Shown in pieces: positions 1 to 5,913 of a stretch of DNA of 5,913 nucleotides. The stretch covers positions 1 to 5,913 of the forward strand of contig CALMJB010000070.1 in assembly GCA_937864205.1 (NCBI GenBank), given 5' to 3'. The notes under the pieces were generated by a model. The model was not told the DNA's origin and did not search any database. It saw only the letters and a list, made by a program, of their open reading frames with translations. The DNA is from an uncultured Actinomycetes bacterium. Lineage in GTDB: Bacteria > Actinomycetota > Actinomycetes > Nanopelagicales > Nanopelagicaceae. The first letter of the stretch is position 1; every line of letters begins with the position of its first letter. The translations under genes were made by a program, and so were the position numbers.

Positions 1-442
1 ACTTGGCGCTAAAGTGAAACTGATCGCGCCACCAACTTTAATGCCAGTCGGAATCAATGGTTGGCCGGTTGAGACAAATTTCTCTTTAGATTCAGCGATT
101 TCTGAGTGTGATGTCATCATGATGTTGCGGATACAACTTGAACGAATGAATTCATCTTATTTTCCAAATGAACGGGAATACTCTCGAAATTATGGTCTAA
201 CAAAAAACCGCATGAAATTACTTAAACCAAATGCAATCATCATGCATCCTGGCCCGATGAATCGTGGGTTAGAAATATCTGCTGAGTGTGCCGACGATGT
301 TAAATCGGTAATCGTCGACCAAGTAAAAAATGGTGTAAATATGCGCATGGCGGTTCTCTATCACTTACTTGGTGGTGCAAAAATCACCGATTCCGATGTT
401 ACAAATTTGGTTGATGCCAGTTTTGGAGCCAAAAATGTCTAA
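1..442 (+). CDS. pyrB: Aspartate carbamoyltransferase catalytic chain, C-terminal part (5' end outside the window)
   Basis: This enzyme condenses carbamoyl phosphate with L-aspartate to give N-carbamoyl-L-aspartate, the committed step of pyrimidine synthesis, in the cytosol. The reading frame is already open at base 2 (LGAKVKLIAPP...) and runs for 146 residues to a TAA at 440-442. About half of a protein of roughly 310 residues is therefore visible, essentially the aspartate-binding domain. Recognisable motifs are MMLRIQ (bases 119-136), whose Arg and Gln match the substrate-contacting Arg229/Gln231 of the E. coli enzyme, and HPGPMNRG (245-268), the counterpart of the E. coli HPLPR loop. The carbamoyl-phosphate STRT motif would lie upstream and cannot be checked. 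The ATG at base 14 is internal, because homology continues upstream of it. The 3' end overlaps pyrC by 8 bases. The style of the sequence is actinobacterial. Family assignment is firm; quaternary structure and the presence of a regulatory chain cannot be judged here. Confidence 0.96.
   Translation, partial: LGAKVKLIAPPTLMPVGINGWPVETNFSLDSAISECDVIMMLRIQLERMNSSYFPNEREYSRNYGLTKNRMKLLKPNAIIMHPGPMNRGLEISAECADDVKSVIVDQVKNGVNMRMAVLYHLLGGAKITDSDVTNLVDASFGAKNV
425..428 (+). promoter_or_regulatory. Shine-Dalgarno GGAG for pyrC, inside pyrB
   Basis: GGAG at 425-428 lies six bases before the ATG at 435, near-ideal spacing for a ribosome binding site. It supports 435 rather than the in-frame ATG at 369 as the pyrC start. 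It is the only convincing ribosome binding site seen at any of the three gene junctions in the window. Because it sits in the last codons of pyrB, pyrC translation is probably coupled to pyrB as well. Confidence 0.75.
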
Positions 443-1745
443 ATATTTGATCAAGCAAGTTAAATTATTTGGTGAAGAAGTAGTTGATATTGAAATTTCT
501 GGTGGAAAAATATCGCAAATTGCGAAAGAGATTTCCGAAACTGATTTTGACAGTTCAAAAATCATCAAAAGTAATAATGGAAAATCAAAAGTTGCCCTAC
601 CTGGATTTGTTGATCTGCACACACATCTACGCGAACCTGGTCGCGAGGACTCTGAAACAGTGGAAACCGCCAGTCGCGCCGCAATCAAAGGTGGCTTTAC
701 CGCTATCACTGCGATGGCAAATACAAATCCAGTCGCGGATAACGCAGGAGTTGTAGAGCAGGTATTACACCTAGGAAAACAATGCGGTTTAGTGGATGTT
801 TATCCGATAGGTGCGGTCACTGTAGGTTTGCAAGGAGAAAAATTAGCCGAACTGCATGCCATGAATCAGTCAGCGGCAAAGGTGCAGATGTTTTCTGATG
901 ATGGAAAATGTGTACACGATCCATTATTAATGCGCCGAGCACTGGAATATGTAAAAAGTTTTGATGGTGTGATTGCGCAGCATGCGCAAGATCCGCGCCT
1001 AACTGAATCGGCACAGATGAATGAAGGAAAAATAAGTGCCAAACTTGGATTAGCGGGTTGGCCAGCGGTTGCTGAAGAGGCGATTATTGCTCGAGATATT
1101 CTGCTGGCCGAACATGTTGATTCCAGATTGCATATCTGCCATCTAAGTACCGCCGGCGGGATTGAATTAGTTAAGAAAGCGAAAGAGCGCGGATTAAAGG
1201 TGACCGCAGAAGTGACACCTCACCATCTGCTGTTAACTGAAGATTTAGCGGAAAGTTATAACCCGATTTACAAAGTTAACCCACCGCTGCGCACTAAAAC
1301 CGATGTAATCGCGCTTCGCAATGCGGTAGCGAGTGGCGTGATTGACATCATCGCCACCGATCATGCGCCACACCCGCAAGAAGATAAAGATTGCGAATGG
1401 GCAGCGGCGGCATTTGGGATGCTAGGTTTGGAAACCGCTTTTTCAATCGCATATCAAGCACTAGTGCAAACCAAATTAATGAATTTAAAGCAGCTGTCAG
1501 AGGTAATGTCTAAAAATCCAGCAAAGATTGGTCGGTATAAAAATCAAGGCTTAGACATTAAAGTCGGAAACAGTGCAAACATAGTTTTAATAGATCTTGA
1601 AAATATATGGAAGGTTGACCCAGAAAATTTACAATCCAAAAGCAAAAATACTCCATACGCGGGAATGGAATTACCCGGCGTGATAACCGAAGTCTTTACC
1701 CACGGAATTCTCAAATTACAAGCCGGAAAGTTGTTAGTTGGATAA
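435..1745 (+). CDS. pyrC: Dihydroorotase, class I (PyrC)
   Basis: This zinc-dependent amidohydrolase interconverts N-carbamoyl-L-aspartate and L-dihydroorotate, the third step of pyrimidine synthesis. From the ATG at 435 the protein has 436 residues, normal for the bacterial class I (B. subtilis/Aquifex-like) family. The TIM-barrel motifs are all present: metal-binding HxH at His62/His64 in HTHLREPGR, with Arg66 for substrate; TNP around 97-99; SDDG at 154-157 with the conserved Asp; His183; His236 in HICHLST; NPPLR at 282-286; and ATDHAPH around 307-313 with catalytic Asp309. GLET at 331-334 is also typical. Flanking residues form the small composite beta domain. A longer frame opens at 369, but those 22 extra residues overlap pyrB coding sequence and resemble no dihydroorotase N-terminus. 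ATG 435 also has a GGAG site upstream. The N-terminal beta domain carries a Ser/Lys/Asn-rich loop (about residues 35-52) that seems slightly longer than usual. The stop overlaps the carA start by one base. Confidence 0.97.
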   Translation: MSKYLIKQVKLFGEEVVDIEISGGKISQIAKEISETDFDSSKIIKSNNGKSKVALPGFVDLHTHLREPGREDSETVETASRAAIKGGFTAITAMANTNPVADNAGVVEQVLHLGKQCGLVDVYPIGAVTVGLQGEKLAELHAMNQSAAKVQMFSDDGKCVHDPLLMRRALEYVKSFDGVIAQHAQDPRLTESAQMNEGKISAKLGLAGWPAVAEEAIIARDILLAEHVDSRLHICHLSTAGGIELVKKAKERGLKVTAEVTPHHLLLTEDLAESYNPIYKVNPPLRTKTDVIALRNAVASGVIDIIATDHAPHPQEDKDCEWAAAAFGMLGLETAFSIAYQALVQTKLMNLKQLSEVMSKNPAKIGRYKNQGLDIKVGNSANIVLIDLENIWKVDPENLQSKSKNTPYAGMELPGVITEVFTHGILKLQAGKLLVG

Positions 1746-1747
1746 TG
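1743..1747 (+). other. pyrC/carA stop-start overlap (TAATG)
   Basis: The pyrC TAA (1743-1745) and the carA ATG (1745-1747) share one A. Upstream there is only GGA at 1740-1742, too close to the ATG, and GGAAAG at 1725-1730, about 14 bases away and rather far. Initiation therefore probably relies on ribosomes terminating on pyrC, that is, on translational coupling. The overlap is directly visible; the coupling is inferred. Confidence 0.7.
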
Positions 1748-2908
1748 ACTAATCTCTTAAATCTAAATAGACCGACGGCATATTTAGTTTTAGATGATGG
1801 GCGAATTTTTGAGGGCAAAGCTTGGGCAAAGACCGGGGAAACTTTCGGCGAAGCGGTTTTTTCAACCGGCATGACTGGGTATCAAGAAACTTTAACTGAT
1901 CCGTCGTATCACAAGCAGGTGGTGATAATGACTGCGCCACATATTGGCAACACCGGAGTAAATCGCGAAGATGAGGAATCAGATCGAATTTGGGTGGCCG
2001 GTTTTGTGGCTAGAAATCCTTCAACGATTGTTTCTAATTGGCGCAGTGAGAAAAATTTAGAACAACAATTAATCGAAGCTGGCGTAGTCGGAATTCAAGC
2101 GGTTGATACCAGGGCAATAACAAGGCATCTAAGAGATCGCGGCGCTATGCGAGTTGGCATTTTTTCTGATACCAAACTTACTCGAGAAGAGATGGTGGTT
2201 CGAGTTCGTAAAACTCCTTCGATGAGTGGATTATTTTTAGCCGACGAAGTTTCAACTCCTAAACCATATGTGGTAAAACCTAAATCCGGTCAACCAATTA
2301 AATTTAAAGTAGCCGCAATTGATTTAGGAATAAAAGCTGCGACACCTCGATCAATGGCGAAACTGGGAATCGAAGTGCATGTGTTGCCCCTGAAAAGTAC
2401 TTTGAAAGAGATTTTGTCTATCAATCCAGACGGGGTTTTTCTATCAAATGGTCCGGGTGATCCGGCGACTATGGAAGCGACCGTCGCAATTGTCAGGGAG
2501 TTATTGTTAAAGCAAATTCCACTTTTTGGAATATGTTTTGGTCATCAAATTCTTGGTCGGGCTTTGGGTTTTGAAACTTACAAATTAGGTTTTGGACATC
2601 GTGGAATCAACCAACCAGTAAAAGATTTGCGAACTGGCAAAGTTGAAATCACCGCACACAATCACGGGTTTGCGGTAGCGGCTCCAAAAGATGCCGAATT
2701 CAAAACGGTTTATGGAAATGGAAAAGTTTCACACATTTGCCTCAATGATGGAGTAGTTGAGGGAATTGAAATGACTTCCACGCCCGCGTTTTCGGTGCAG
2801 TATCACCCAGAAGCAGCCGCCGGACCACATGATGCACATTATCTTTTCAAAAGATTTGCTGAACTTATGGAAAATCCAAAGCTCGATTTAGTTAGCGCGG
2901 TCGGCTAA
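1745..2908 (+). CDS. carA: Carbamoyl-phosphate synthase small (glutaminase) subunit
   Basis: CarA hydrolyses glutamine and passes ammonia through a tunnel to CarB, which makes carbamoyl phosphate for both pyrimidine and arginine synthesis. The 387-residue length is close to the family norm (E. coli 382). Residues from about 10 to 150 form the CarA-specific N-terminal domain, with FSTGMTGYQE and TAPHIGNTGVN motifs. From about residue 187 (KVAAIDLGIK) to the end is a class I glutamine amidotransferase domain. Its catalytic triad is complete: Cys264 in GICFGHQ (the nucleophile elbow), and His354 and Glu356 in QYHPEA. NGPGDP at 235-240 and HNHGFAV at 305-311 also match. The start at 1745 gives a short leader before the conserved AYLVLDDG strand; I see no better alternative. 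It directly follows pyrC and abuts carB with no spacer, consistent with stoichiometric synthesis of the two subunits. In the DLGIK loop an Ala (residue 199) stands where relatives often have Asn or Met; this is probably harmless. Confidence 0.97.
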   Translation: MTNLLNLNRPTAYLVLDDGRIFEGKAWAKTGETFGEAVFSTGMTGYQETLTDPSYHKQVVIMTAPHIGNTGVNREDEESDRIWVAGFVARNPSTIVSNWRSEKNLEQQLIEAGVVGIQAVDTRAITRHLRDRGAMRVGIFSDTKLTREEMVVRVRKTPSMSGLFLADEVSTPKPYVVKPKSGQPIKFKVAAIDLGIKAATPRSMAKLGIEVHVLPLKSTLKEILSINPDGVFLSNGPGDPATMEATVAIVRELLLKQIPLFGICFGHQILGRALGFETYKLGFGHRGINQPVKDLRTGKVEITAHNHGFAVAAPKDAEFKTVYGNGKVSHICLNDGVVEGIEMTSTPAFSVQYHPEAAAGPHDAHYLFKRFAELMENPKLDLVSAVG

Positions 2909-2911
2909 ATG
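2906..2911 (+). other. carA/carB zero-gap junction (TAAATG)
   Basis: The carA stop TAA (2906-2908) is followed at once by the carB ATG (2909-2911). The preceding bases (GCGCGGTCGGC) contain no recognisable Shine-Dalgarno core. CarA and CarB form a 1:1 complex, so termination-reinitiation here would help balance the subunits. The junction is seen directly; the mechanism is inference. Confidence 0.7.
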
Positions 2912-5900
2912 CCAAAAGATTTATCCATAAAAAGTGTTTTGGTAATCGGTTCTGGACCAATCGTTATCGGGCAAGCCTGCGAGTTTGATTATTCCGGAAC
3001 TCAAGCATGTCGAGTTTTACGGGCCGAAGGCGTGAAAGTAATTTTGATTAATTCAAATCCGGCCACGATTATGACTGACCCAGAGATGGCCGATCGCACT
3101 TACATTGAACCAATAACTCCTGAAGTTATTGAACGGATAATCGAAGTTGAAAAACCTGATGCGGTCTTAGCAACTCTCGGTGGGCAGACTGCGCTAAATG
3201 CTGCGATGGCTTTGCATGAGCGGGGAAGTTTTTCAAGGTTGGGAGTCAAATTAATTGGTGCAGATGTGGCAGCAATTAGACGTGGTGAAAATCGCGAACT
3301 GTTCAAAGAAATTGTGACTAAATCTGGTGGCGAAAATGCGAAATCAATAATTTGTCACACAATGGATGAGTGTTTTAAGGCGGCAAATTCGCTGAAGTAT
3401 CCAGTTGTCGTAAGACCTTCCTTCACTATGGGTGGATTAGGTTCAGGAATTGCATTTAACGAGAGGGATTTAGAGGTAATTGCCGGCGCTGGATTACGAC
3501 ATTCACCCACCACCGAAGTTTTACTTGAAGAATCAATTCTTGGTTGGAAAGAGTTTGAACTAGAAGTTATGCGAGATTACAAAGATAACGTGGTAATTGT
3601 TTGTTCAATCGAAAATTTTGACCCAATGGGAATTCATACTGGTGACTCGATTACCGTCGCACCAGCGATGACATTAACCGATGTTGAATTCCAAAGACTG
3701 CGAGATTTAGCTATCAACATCATTCGAGAGGTAGGCGTTGAAACCGGTGGCTGCAATATTCAATTTGCAGTTAATCCAACCGATGGTCGAATCATCGTAA
3801 TTGAAATGAATCCACGGGTTTCTAGATCTTCGGCGCTGGCATCTAAAGCAACTGGTTTTCCAATTGCAAAGATTGCAACTAAATTGGCAATTGGATATTC
3901 ATTAGATGAAATTGAAAACGACATCACTAAATCGACGCCGGCATCATTTGAACCCACTTTGGATTATGTAGTTGTGAAAGTTCCTAGATTTGCCTTTGAA
4001 AAGTTTCCCGATGCCGATGCCAGATTAACCACCACAATGAAGAGCGTGGGCGAGGCAATGGCGATAGCCCGAACTTTTCCGCAAGCGTTGCAAAAAGCGG
4101 TGCGCAGTATCGAAAAATCTGGTTTTGATTTTAAGTTTGAGGTTTTAGATAAAACTGCACTTGAGCAAATCAAACAGAACATGAAAGTTCCAAATGAAAT
4201 GCGATTGATTCAACTGCAGCAGGCGCTATTTTCAGGGTTGAGCGAAAATGAAGCATTTGAATTAACCAAAGTTGATCCGTGGTTCATAAATCAACTCAAT
4301 CAAATCAATGAGATGGCTCGCGTAATTAAATCCGAAAGTGAAATTTCCTACAATTTAATACGGGCCGCGAAAGAGTTAGGTTTTTCCGACCGGCAAATTG
4401 CGAAAATTAGAATGATCAATTCAGAGTTAGTCACCGATTTTCGTAAAAAGAATTCCATCTCGCCAATTTATAAAGCGGTTGATACATGTGCTGGCGAATT
4501 CGCTGCCCTTACTCCGTATTACTACTCAAGTTACGATGAAGAGAATGAGGTTTTACCCCGCACAAAACCGGCGGTAATTATTTTAGGTAGCGGACCTAAT
4601 CGCATCGGACAAGGAATTGAGTTTGATTATTCGTGCGTGCATGCGGCATTTGCGTTAAAAGCTGCTGGTTTTGAAACTGTGATGATTAATTGCAATCCGG
4701 AAACCGTATCTACCGACTATGACACCTCAGATCGACTTTATTTTGAACCATTGACCGTTGAAGATGTTTTAGAAGTTATTTACGCAGAACAAAAAGCGGG
4801 TGAGGTAATAGGCGTAATTACTCAATTGGGTGGACAAACCCCATTAGGTCTAGCCAGACCATTGCAGGAAGCTGGAATAAATTTGCTCGGAACTGCCGCT
4901 GATGCCATTGATCTAGCGGAGGAACGTGGCGCATTTGCCAAAATTTTGCAGAGCAATAATTTGCGCTCGCCAGAGTTTGGAATGGCAGATGATTTAACAC
5001 AAGCCAAAGTAATTGCAGAAAAAATCGGATATCCAGTCTTAGTTAGACCTTCTTATGTTCTGGGTGGACGCGGCATGGAAATTGTCTATGACGAAAATAC
5101 CTTAGGTGCATTTATCGCAGCCGCTACCCAAATCACTCCAAATCATCCAGTTCTGATTGATAAATTTTTAGATGAAGCCCTTGAGATCGATGTAGATGCA
5201 TTATTTGATGGCAGCGAGCTATACCTTGGTGGGGTAATGCAACATATCGAAGAAGCCGGAGTTCATTCCGGAGATTCCGCCTGTGTATTGCCGGCTCAAA
5301 ATCTAAATCGCGAGACCTTAAATGAGATCCGAAGTGCAACGGAATCAATTGCGAAATCAGTTGGGGTTAAAGGTTTAATAAATATTCAATTTGCAGTTAC
5401 CACCACCACTCAAAGTGGCGAGCAAAAACTTTATGTATTAGAGGCAAATCCGCGCGCTTCTCGCACCGTTCCATTTGTTTCTAAGGCAACTGGTGTGCAG
5501 TTAGCAAAGGCGGCCGCATTGATTGCAGTTGGAAAATCTATTTCCGAATTAAGAGCTATGAAAATTCTGCCATCATCCGGTGATGGAATTGCTCACGGGG
5601 TTAGCGTAAAAGAGGCGGTCCTGCCTTGGAATCGTTTCCGGCGTACAGATGGAATCGGAGTTGATTCGGTTTTAGGGCCTGAAATGAAATCAACTGGTGA
5701 AGTAATGGGAATTGATCGTAATTTTGCAATTGCATATGCAAAAAGCCAGAGCGGGGCGTTTGGGGCATTGCCAAAATCTGGCGCTGTTTTTATCTCGCTC
5801 TCAGATCGTGATAAATCAGAGGGAATTTCATCGGCTAAATCACTGTCACAACTTGGATTTGCAATTTATGCGACAAAGGGAACGCACGATTTGTTATCAA

Positions 5901-5913
5901 AAAATGGCATCGC
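2909..5913 (+). CDS. carB: Carbamoyl-phosphate synthase large subunit, lacking only the C-terminal end (cut by window edge)
   Basis: CarB uses two ATP, bicarbonate and CarA-derived ammonia to make carbamoyl phosphate. The frame opens with MPKDLSIKSV and stays open for 1001 codons to the window edge with no stop or frameshift; relatives have about 1070-1110 residues. The two homologous synthetase halves are clear: GSGPIVIGQ near residue 14 and GSGPNRIGQG near 560. The first half has Arg129, Arg169 (RPSFTMGG), His243, Gln285, Glu299, Asn301 and Arg303 at the same numbers as E. coli. The second has Arg673, Arg713 (RPSYVLGG), His786, Gln827 and Glu845, matching E. coli Arg675, Arg715, His788, Gln829 and Glu841. 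Residues of about 404-551 are the oligomerisation region. The MGS-like allosteric domain starts near 955. Ornithine-site Glu781, Asp789 and Glu902, and UMP-site Lys969, Thr989 and Thr992, are conserved, so ornithine activation and UMP inhibition are plausible. A short Thr-rich insertion lies near 830-840. The remaining effector-site residues fall outside the window. Confidence 0.98.
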   Translation, partial: MPKDLSIKSVLVIGSGPIVIGQACEFDYSGTQACRVLRAEGVKVILINSNPATIMTDPEMADRTYIEPITPEVIERIIEVEKPDAVLATLGGQTALNAAMALHERGSFSRLGVKLIGADVAAIRRGENRELFKEIVTKSGGENAKSIICHTMDECFKAANSLKYPVVVRPSFTMGGLGSGIAFNERDLEVIAGAGLRHSPTTEVLLEESILGWKEFELEVMRDYKDNVVIVCSIENFDPMGIHTGDSITVAPAMTLTDVEFQRLRDLAINIIREVGVETGGCNIQFAVNPTDGRIIVIEMNPRVSRSSALASKATGFPIAKIATKLAIGYSLDEIENDITKSTPASFEPTLDYVVVKVPRFAFEKFPDADARLTTTMKSVGEAMAIARTFPQALQKAVRSIEKSGFDFKFEVLDKTALEQIKQNMKVPNEMRLIQLQQALFSGLSENEAFELTKVDPWFINQLNQINEMARVIKSESEISYNLIRAAKELGFSDRQIAKIRMINSELVTDFRKKNSISPIYKAVDTCAGEFAALTPYYYSSYDEENEVLPRTKPAVIILGSGPNRIGQGIEFDYSCVHAAFALKAAGFETVMINCNPETVSTDYDTSDRLYFEPLTVEDVLEVIYAEQKAGEVIGVITQLGGQTPLGLARPLQEAGINLLGTAADAIDLAEERGAFAKILQSNNLRSPEFGMADDLTQAKVIAEKIGYPVLVRPSYVLGGRGMEIVYDENTLGAFIAAATQITPNHPVLIDKFLDEALEIDVDALFDGSELYLGGVMQHIEEAGVHSGDSACVLPAQNLNRETLNEIRSATESIAKSVGVKGLINIQFAVTTTTQSGEQKLYVLEANPRASRTVPFVSKATGVQLAKAAALIAVGKSISELRAMKILPSSGDGIAHGVSVKEAVLPWNRFRRTDGIGVDSVLGPEMKSTGEVMGIDRNFAIAYAKSQSGAFGALPKSGAVFISLSDRDKSEGISSAKSLSQLGFAIYATKGTHDLLSKNGI

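Noticed and set aside
1..435. PyrR-type attenuator or promoter for the operon
   Set aside because: The window begins inside pyrB, so the operon leader is not included and no claim about its control can be made.
365..709. Minus-strand open frame of about 114 codons opposite the pyrB/pyrC junction
   Set aside because: It lies wholly opposite well-conserved pyrB and pyrC coding sequence, has no recognisable domain, and is a shadow of the real frames.
484..756. Second plus-strand open frame inside pyrC
   Set aside because: It is out of frame with an intact, motif-complete dihydroorotase, has no recognisable protein content, and is best explained by chance.
817..1014. Minus-strand open frame opposite pyrC
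   Set aside because: Fully antisense to conserved pyrC sequence with no domain or start signal of note.
1749..1940. Minus-strand open frame opposite the start of carA
   Set aside because: Antisense to conserved CarA N-terminal domain; the protein is low in recognisable features and lacks a supporting ribosome site.
2948..4633. Repeat of the GSGPxxIGQ...EFDY motif at two places in carB
   Set aside because: This is the ancient internal duplication of all CarB proteins, visible only at protein level, and not a new DNA repeat.
5256..5271. Inverted repeat CCGGA / TCCGG with a 6-base loop, resembling a hairpin
   Set aside because: The stem has only five pairs and no T-run follows. The bases encode the conserved EAGVHSGDS motif of CarB, so codon constraint explains it.
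3100..5348. Several minus-strand open frames of 60-72 codons opposite carB
   Set aside because: All are embedded opposite one continuous, conserved CarB frame and overlap each other in some cases; nothing suggests they are expressed.
2909..5913. Possible frameshift or broken carB, because no stop codon is seen
   Set aside because: Codon-by-codon reading shows 1001 open codons with family motifs in order to the last base; the missing stop is due only to the window edge.

Overview
The window is one uninterrupted stretch of a de novo pyrimidine biosynthesis operon. All genes lie on the + strand, in the order pyrB (3' part), pyrC, carA, carB (5' part). The genes take up essentially every base, no intergenic space exceeds zero bases, and both outer genes are cut by the window edges.

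The protein sequences point to an actinobacterium. Examples are the PyrB aspartate-domain style (MMLRIQ..., HPGPMNRG), the CarA segment RIWVAGFV followed by RHLRDRGAMRVGIF, and the CarB linker VDTCAGEFA followed by YYYSSYDEE. The base composition is AT-leaning (low to mid 40s % GC judged by eye), with AAA, TTA, GAA and ATT codons abundant. That is unusual for classical high-GC actinobacteria. Together with overlapping or abutting genes it suggests a genome-streamlined aquatic lineage such as the freshwater acI / Nanopelagicales group. That placement is inference and was not tested.

Layout: 1-442 is the C-terminal half of aspartate carbamoyltransferase. 435-1745 is a class I dihydroorotase overlapping pyrB by 8 bases. 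1745-2908 is the glutaminase subunit of carbamoyl-phosphate synthetase, overlapping pyrC by one base (TAATG). From 2909 to the window end is the large synthetase subunit, starting on the base right after the carA stop (TAAATG). It is open for 1001 codons and cut in its C-terminal allosteric domain.

Together these genes cover the first three pyrimidine steps. CarA/CarB make carbamoyl phosphate from glutamine, bicarbonate and ATP. PyrB condenses it with aspartate, and PyrC closes the ring to dihydroorotate. The catalytic residues I could place in PyrC, CarA and CarB are present, as are the visible ornithine and UMP site positions of CarB, so the pathway looks functional and feedback-controllable. 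I see no mobile element, RNA gene, CRISPR array, defence gene, promoter or terminator, and no sign of a previously undescribed system. The points worth a second look are about gene packing, start-site choice and small lineage-specific loops.
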